DNA of 64,000 nt, from assembly GCF_037975245.1 (NCBI RefSeq), contig NC_092571.1:22945564-23009563 (forward strand). The letters are read 5' to 3'. Positions 61,894 through 64,000 of the stretch are shown in pieces; the stretch's first letter is position 1; each line of letters begins with the position of its first letter. The stretch comes from Apostichopus japonicus (lineage: Eukaryota; Echinodermata; Holothuroidea; Aspidochirotida; Stichopodidae). The notes beneath the pieces were generated by a model that saw nothing but the letters and a program-made list of their open reading frames with translations, did not search any database and was not told the origin of the DNA. A program made the translations under genes and the position numbers.

Positions 61894-64000
61894 GAACAGT
61901 TTGATTTCCTGCCAAAAATCAAATACAGATTAGTTTTTTGATAATCTCTAGTTCCATCTACGTATTCTAATATACTATAACTTAGCAGCTCCAAATAGCT
62001 GTGTACAAGATAAATCATAACGCTACCAATATAACATATATGGCTCTCTGTGAAATCATATGAGCTGTTACAACCCTTTACATCGTATCGAATGATATAT
62101 TGAATTACACGTGACTGTGGTTGACGTTTCACCTTTATAACTCTTTCTGGTAATGTCAACTGATAAGGGCGTTGTTCCAGTTCGTTCGAAACACAAGCTG
62201 TACGTTTGACCGTTGGCCAGCGTTTTTTTCTTGTATACTTCAATGTTATCACGTTGTGAGTTAGAAGGTAAATATACAGTACTTGACAAATGCTTGGGGA
62301 TTTCCGACGCAATTGCGTTGGAGATCCTTACTGACTGGATCATGTGACGTAATTAGGCCTACGTTTCCATAGCGATCATACTCATGTTTTGTCATTTTAC
62401 TGTCAGATATACAGAGTTGCCCATTTCCATGACGTTTTAATGACTCGGAAGATACGTCATAGTTCGTCGTTGCCATATATGAACTAGCCCATGCATTGGA
62501 AAAACGAAACAACAAAACATAGCAGCAATATAATGAAACATGTTAAACTTTAATTAAAGTGATGTTAAAGTTTAATTATAGTCGACAAGAATATATTACA
62601 GAAGTGGTATTGTTGTTTCACCAGAAACCCCCATGAAATTCAAACGAAAGCGTTACCAAAAGTATATATCATTGGTTTACTCTGTACTGTCGAACAGGCT
62701 ATGTGACCGGTGTCGGTGTGTCTAAGTATAAGGTATGTATTGTTTAAATTATCTGTTTGTTATATGTTTGTATTTATATATTTTAATTATATATCTGATA
62801 TTGCATTGTTTCTAATCACTTGTTATCGACAAGGGTTTCTCTGTCACTGTGTTCTGTATACAAAATACATTACTCTCTGAATGATTGGAGCCCGTGTTGT
62901 TGTGTCAGGCAATAACACATATTCAACACAATTTACGAAACTAAAACTTGACTATTCTTTTAACATGTTCATGTTTAAGCAGCGTGATAAATGCATTTTC
63001 TTCATACTACTTGAATAGAGGAAAATGATGTAATCAAAATAATTCAGTCACAAATAAGCTACATATACGCGTTACTGCAAATTTTTGGAGAGTTACATAT
63101 GGGTGAATGTAATTAGGATATTGCAAAATAACAGTTAGGCAATGGGCATAATGAATGTTATGTTCTTTTTATTTTCTAGATATTTGCCACATATTTGTCA
63201 CAAGGTCCAAGCTATTTATTTCGTAGTATGATGATTCAGTCGCAAAACAGTATTCCCTAAAATGCCATTGTTTTAAATAAAAAAGATTACCCTGTAGACC
63301 ACATGAATGAATTTCAGGAAAAACGATAAACCCAGAATCTGTGACCGCAGATAATCTTACTTTTCGTTATTCTCCAAGTGACCTTTTCAAATCCCTTGAT
63401 GCTAATGTGTTTTTCCCACGGGAATGCCGAATATATCGGTGTTATTAGGTTAAACAGACCAACAACCTTGGCACTGACACTCAACTTGAAACTAAGTAAT
63501 ACGATAGTTTCACATTTCTCTTATAAACCGTTGAGCCTAATATCATGTTACCTCTCGGGGAAACCCGTGTGGCAGTTGTATACCAGCATCATCAGAACAA
63601 TGTTAGCACGTCGCCATTCCATCACTTCTCTGAAAGAAAACAAAGAACGACAAAGAACGACAACAACTTGAAGCGGTCTTAAACGTTTCCGTATTGAGGA
63701 AATGATTCTTCGTGCATATGCGTTCAGAGTGATATGTTGCTTAGTAATTTTTCAGAATATTCGTATTGCGTTCCTGTGTCACACGTGCATGATTCGTATT
63801 GTTCGTGTGTTCCTTGCTTGTTGTATTTTTCGGGAGAGCGAACATGTATATTTAGTAGAGAAGATTGCCGCGTTTCAAGACATAACATTTATTCACGTTT
63901 ATGGACATTTTGCACCTGATTTCTACTGGTATGTATATATATGTATGTTTATGTGTATGATTTGAGGACCATGCAATTTTGTCACGAGGTAACGAAGCTT
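61889..64000. other. Unassigned sequence
   Basis: Minus-strand frames at 62261-62515 (84 codons, starts MLFRFSNAW) and 62068-62343 overlap and show no known domain. Plus frames at 63378-63671 and 63702-63965 likewise. Any could be an exon of a gene continuing outside the window, but nothing in the sequence proves it. Confidence 0.4.

Noticed and set aside
62261..62515. Minus-strand 84-codon frame as a gene
   Set aside because: No domain, signal peptide, splice support or second copy; kept only as a note under unassigned sequence.

Overview
This is nuclear DNA of an animal, most likely a marine invertebrate. It has split genes with GT-AG introns, TATA promoters and poly(A) signals, tRNA-derived SINEs, several non-LTR retrotransposons, Penelope-like and DIRS-like elements and abundant (TA)n. 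The mix of repeats suits an echinoderm or hemichordate, but that is inference from repeat style; no marker gene fixes the species. Almost all unique coding capacity is small, and most of the window is transposon debris and duplicated sequence.

The clearest genes are two paralogues, A (exons 24399-24582 and 25654-26396) and B (41621-41804 and 42907-43649), each encoding a 308-residue secreted protein that I do not recognise. They share an 83-bp TATA-to-ATG spacing and a phase-1 intron at the same codon. Two broken relatives, C (4568-5559, +) and D (11812-12505, -), lie on the arms of a 2-kb inverted duplication (4130-6172 / 11165-13255). A and B sit in direct segmental duplicates seen as three collinear blocks: 21345-27815 / 38697-46017, 27874-28210 / 51312-51625 and 31056-31790 / 58088-58805. 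The paralogous copies act as empty-site controls that date individual insertions.

Layout. 1-3.3 kb: hAT-like element with a perfect 8-bp target duplication. 4.1-13.3 kb: inverted pseudogene pair around a Penelope-like element that is split by a foldback element, plus SINEs and a MITE with a telomere-like core. 13.6-19.1 kb: a second hAT-like family, then a DIRS-like element (- strand) split by a CACTG-ended element that carries a 145-bp tandem array. 21.3-31.8 kb: duplication copy A, with a 1.1-kb foldback element and, on the minus strand, exons of a host gene including a laminin-G-like exon. 32-38.7 kb: a patchwork of retroelement 3' parts bounded largely by (TA)n tracts. 38.7-58.8 kb: duplication copy B, broken up by a TTAA-flanked 3.9-kb element carrying a P2X7-like domain and by a LINE that is itself interrupted by nested hAT-like elements and a Penelope-like element. 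59-64 kb: a Penelope remnant, a tandem array split by a foldback element, and mostly unassigned sequence.

Of most interest are the unrecognised secreted gene family, the P2X7-like domain inside a TTAA-flanked element, the hammerhead-like RNA motifs at the 3' ends of both Penelope-like elements, and the several insertions that have a paralogous empty site.
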